Assembly: GCA_030673205.1 (NCBI GenBank)
Contig: DAOVJP010000107.1
Location: forward strand, 1-5,597
DNA from: Thermoplasmata archaeon
GTDB lineage: Archaea > Thermoplasmatota > Thermoplasmata > JAGHBH01
Length of the DNA stretch: 5,597 bases
Direction: 5' to 3'
Each line of letters opens with the position of its first letter. Within the stretch, counting starts at the first letter, position 1. Position numbers and translations under genes: made by a program. Below are positions 5,493 to 5,597 of this stretch, piece by piece. The notes below the pieces were generated by a model. That model made no database searches. It saw nothing but the letters and a program-made list of their open reading frames with translations, and was not told the DNA's origin.

Positions 5493-5537
5493 ATGGGTGG
5501 AAAATCAGATATTCAAATGATAGATGAGAATCATTAA
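5493..5537 (+). pseudogene. Apparent 5' fragment of rrp41 (exosome catalytic subunit), interrupted
   Basis: Five bases after the rrp4 stop, an ATG with GAGTGAT upstream opens MGGKSDIQMIDEN, then His and TAA. Archaeal Rrp41 proteins start with a short variable leader followed by an IDENG-(L/R)-R-(L/I)-DGR-type motif, and rrp41 is the normal neighbour after rrp4. The fragment matches up to IDEN, and then the expected Gly-x-Arg-x-Asp-Gly-Arg is missing in every forward frame. The DNA also becomes AT-rich at that point. I read this as rrp41 broken after codon 13, by an insertion or by an assembly join. A 14-codon peptide or a chance match to so short a motif cannot be excluded. Confidence 0.5.
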
Positions 5538-5597
5538 TCATTATTCCTGTAGTGTCTTTGTATCCCTGTTTGTTGATTTCCTTTTGAATTCCATTTA
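5532..5597. other. AT-rich segment replacing the expected rrp41 body
   Basis: Only 20 of these 66 bases are G or C, far below the neighbouring genes. The segment contains no recognisable Rrp41 sequence in the three forward frames. One minus-strand frame is open from the window edge down to a TAA at 5491-5493. It could be the end of an inserted element, a foreign sequence or an assembly join; too little is visible to choose. Confidence 0.5.

Overview
The window is archaeal. It encodes a proteasome alpha subunit, an archaeal SBDS protein, and the exosome cap subunits Rrp4 and Csl4, and its ribosome-binding sites match the archaeal GAGGTGAT type. Frequent ATA (Ile) and AGG/AGA (Arg) codons, roughly even GC content, and a PsmA close to that of Thermoplasma suggest Thermoplasmatota (possibly a Methanomassiliicoccales-like or uncultured lineage). 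That placement is an inference and could be wrong at class level.

Layout: two divergent operons leave a 216-bp spacer (2858-3073). The leftward operon runs METTL5-type methyltransferase (2857-2240), exosome Csl4 (2234-1653), a 60-residue helical protein (1651-1469), a zinc-ribbon plus multi-helix membrane protein (1449-1000), and a release-factor-like protein (1007 to beyond base 1). Its genes are separated by 1-19 bases or overlap. The rightward operon runs psmA (3074-3790), SBDS (3808-4539), rrp4 (4550-5488), then what looks like the first 13 codons of rrp41 (from 5493), which stop abruptly where the DNA becomes AT-rich. The spacer holds a perfect 16-bp palindrome, TATA-like elements and one copy of a 15-bp direct repeat whose other copy lies inside the psmA start.

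How the genes fit together: proteasome (protein destruction), exosome cap (RNA destruction), SBDS (large-subunit maturation) and METTL5 (rRNA methylation) form the known archaeal exosome-proteasome neighbourhood. The striking addition is the release-factor-like gene. It has no visible stop-codon-reading NIKS motif, and in place of GGQ it carries GGMSQ, giving the GxxQ of the Vms1/ANKZF1/VLRF1 peptidyl-tRNA hydrolases. A nascent-chain release enzyme co-transcribed with exosome Csl4 and facing the proteasome operon suggests an archaeal ribosome-rescue/quality-control locus, with the membrane zinc-ribbon protein and the small helical protein as uncharacterised candidate partners.

Oddities that most deserve checking: the apparent interruption of rrp41 at about 5532; a one-residue deletion in the otherwise very conserved PsmA gate segment, coinciding with the 15-bp repeat; and a nine-copy KExPV tail on Rrp4.
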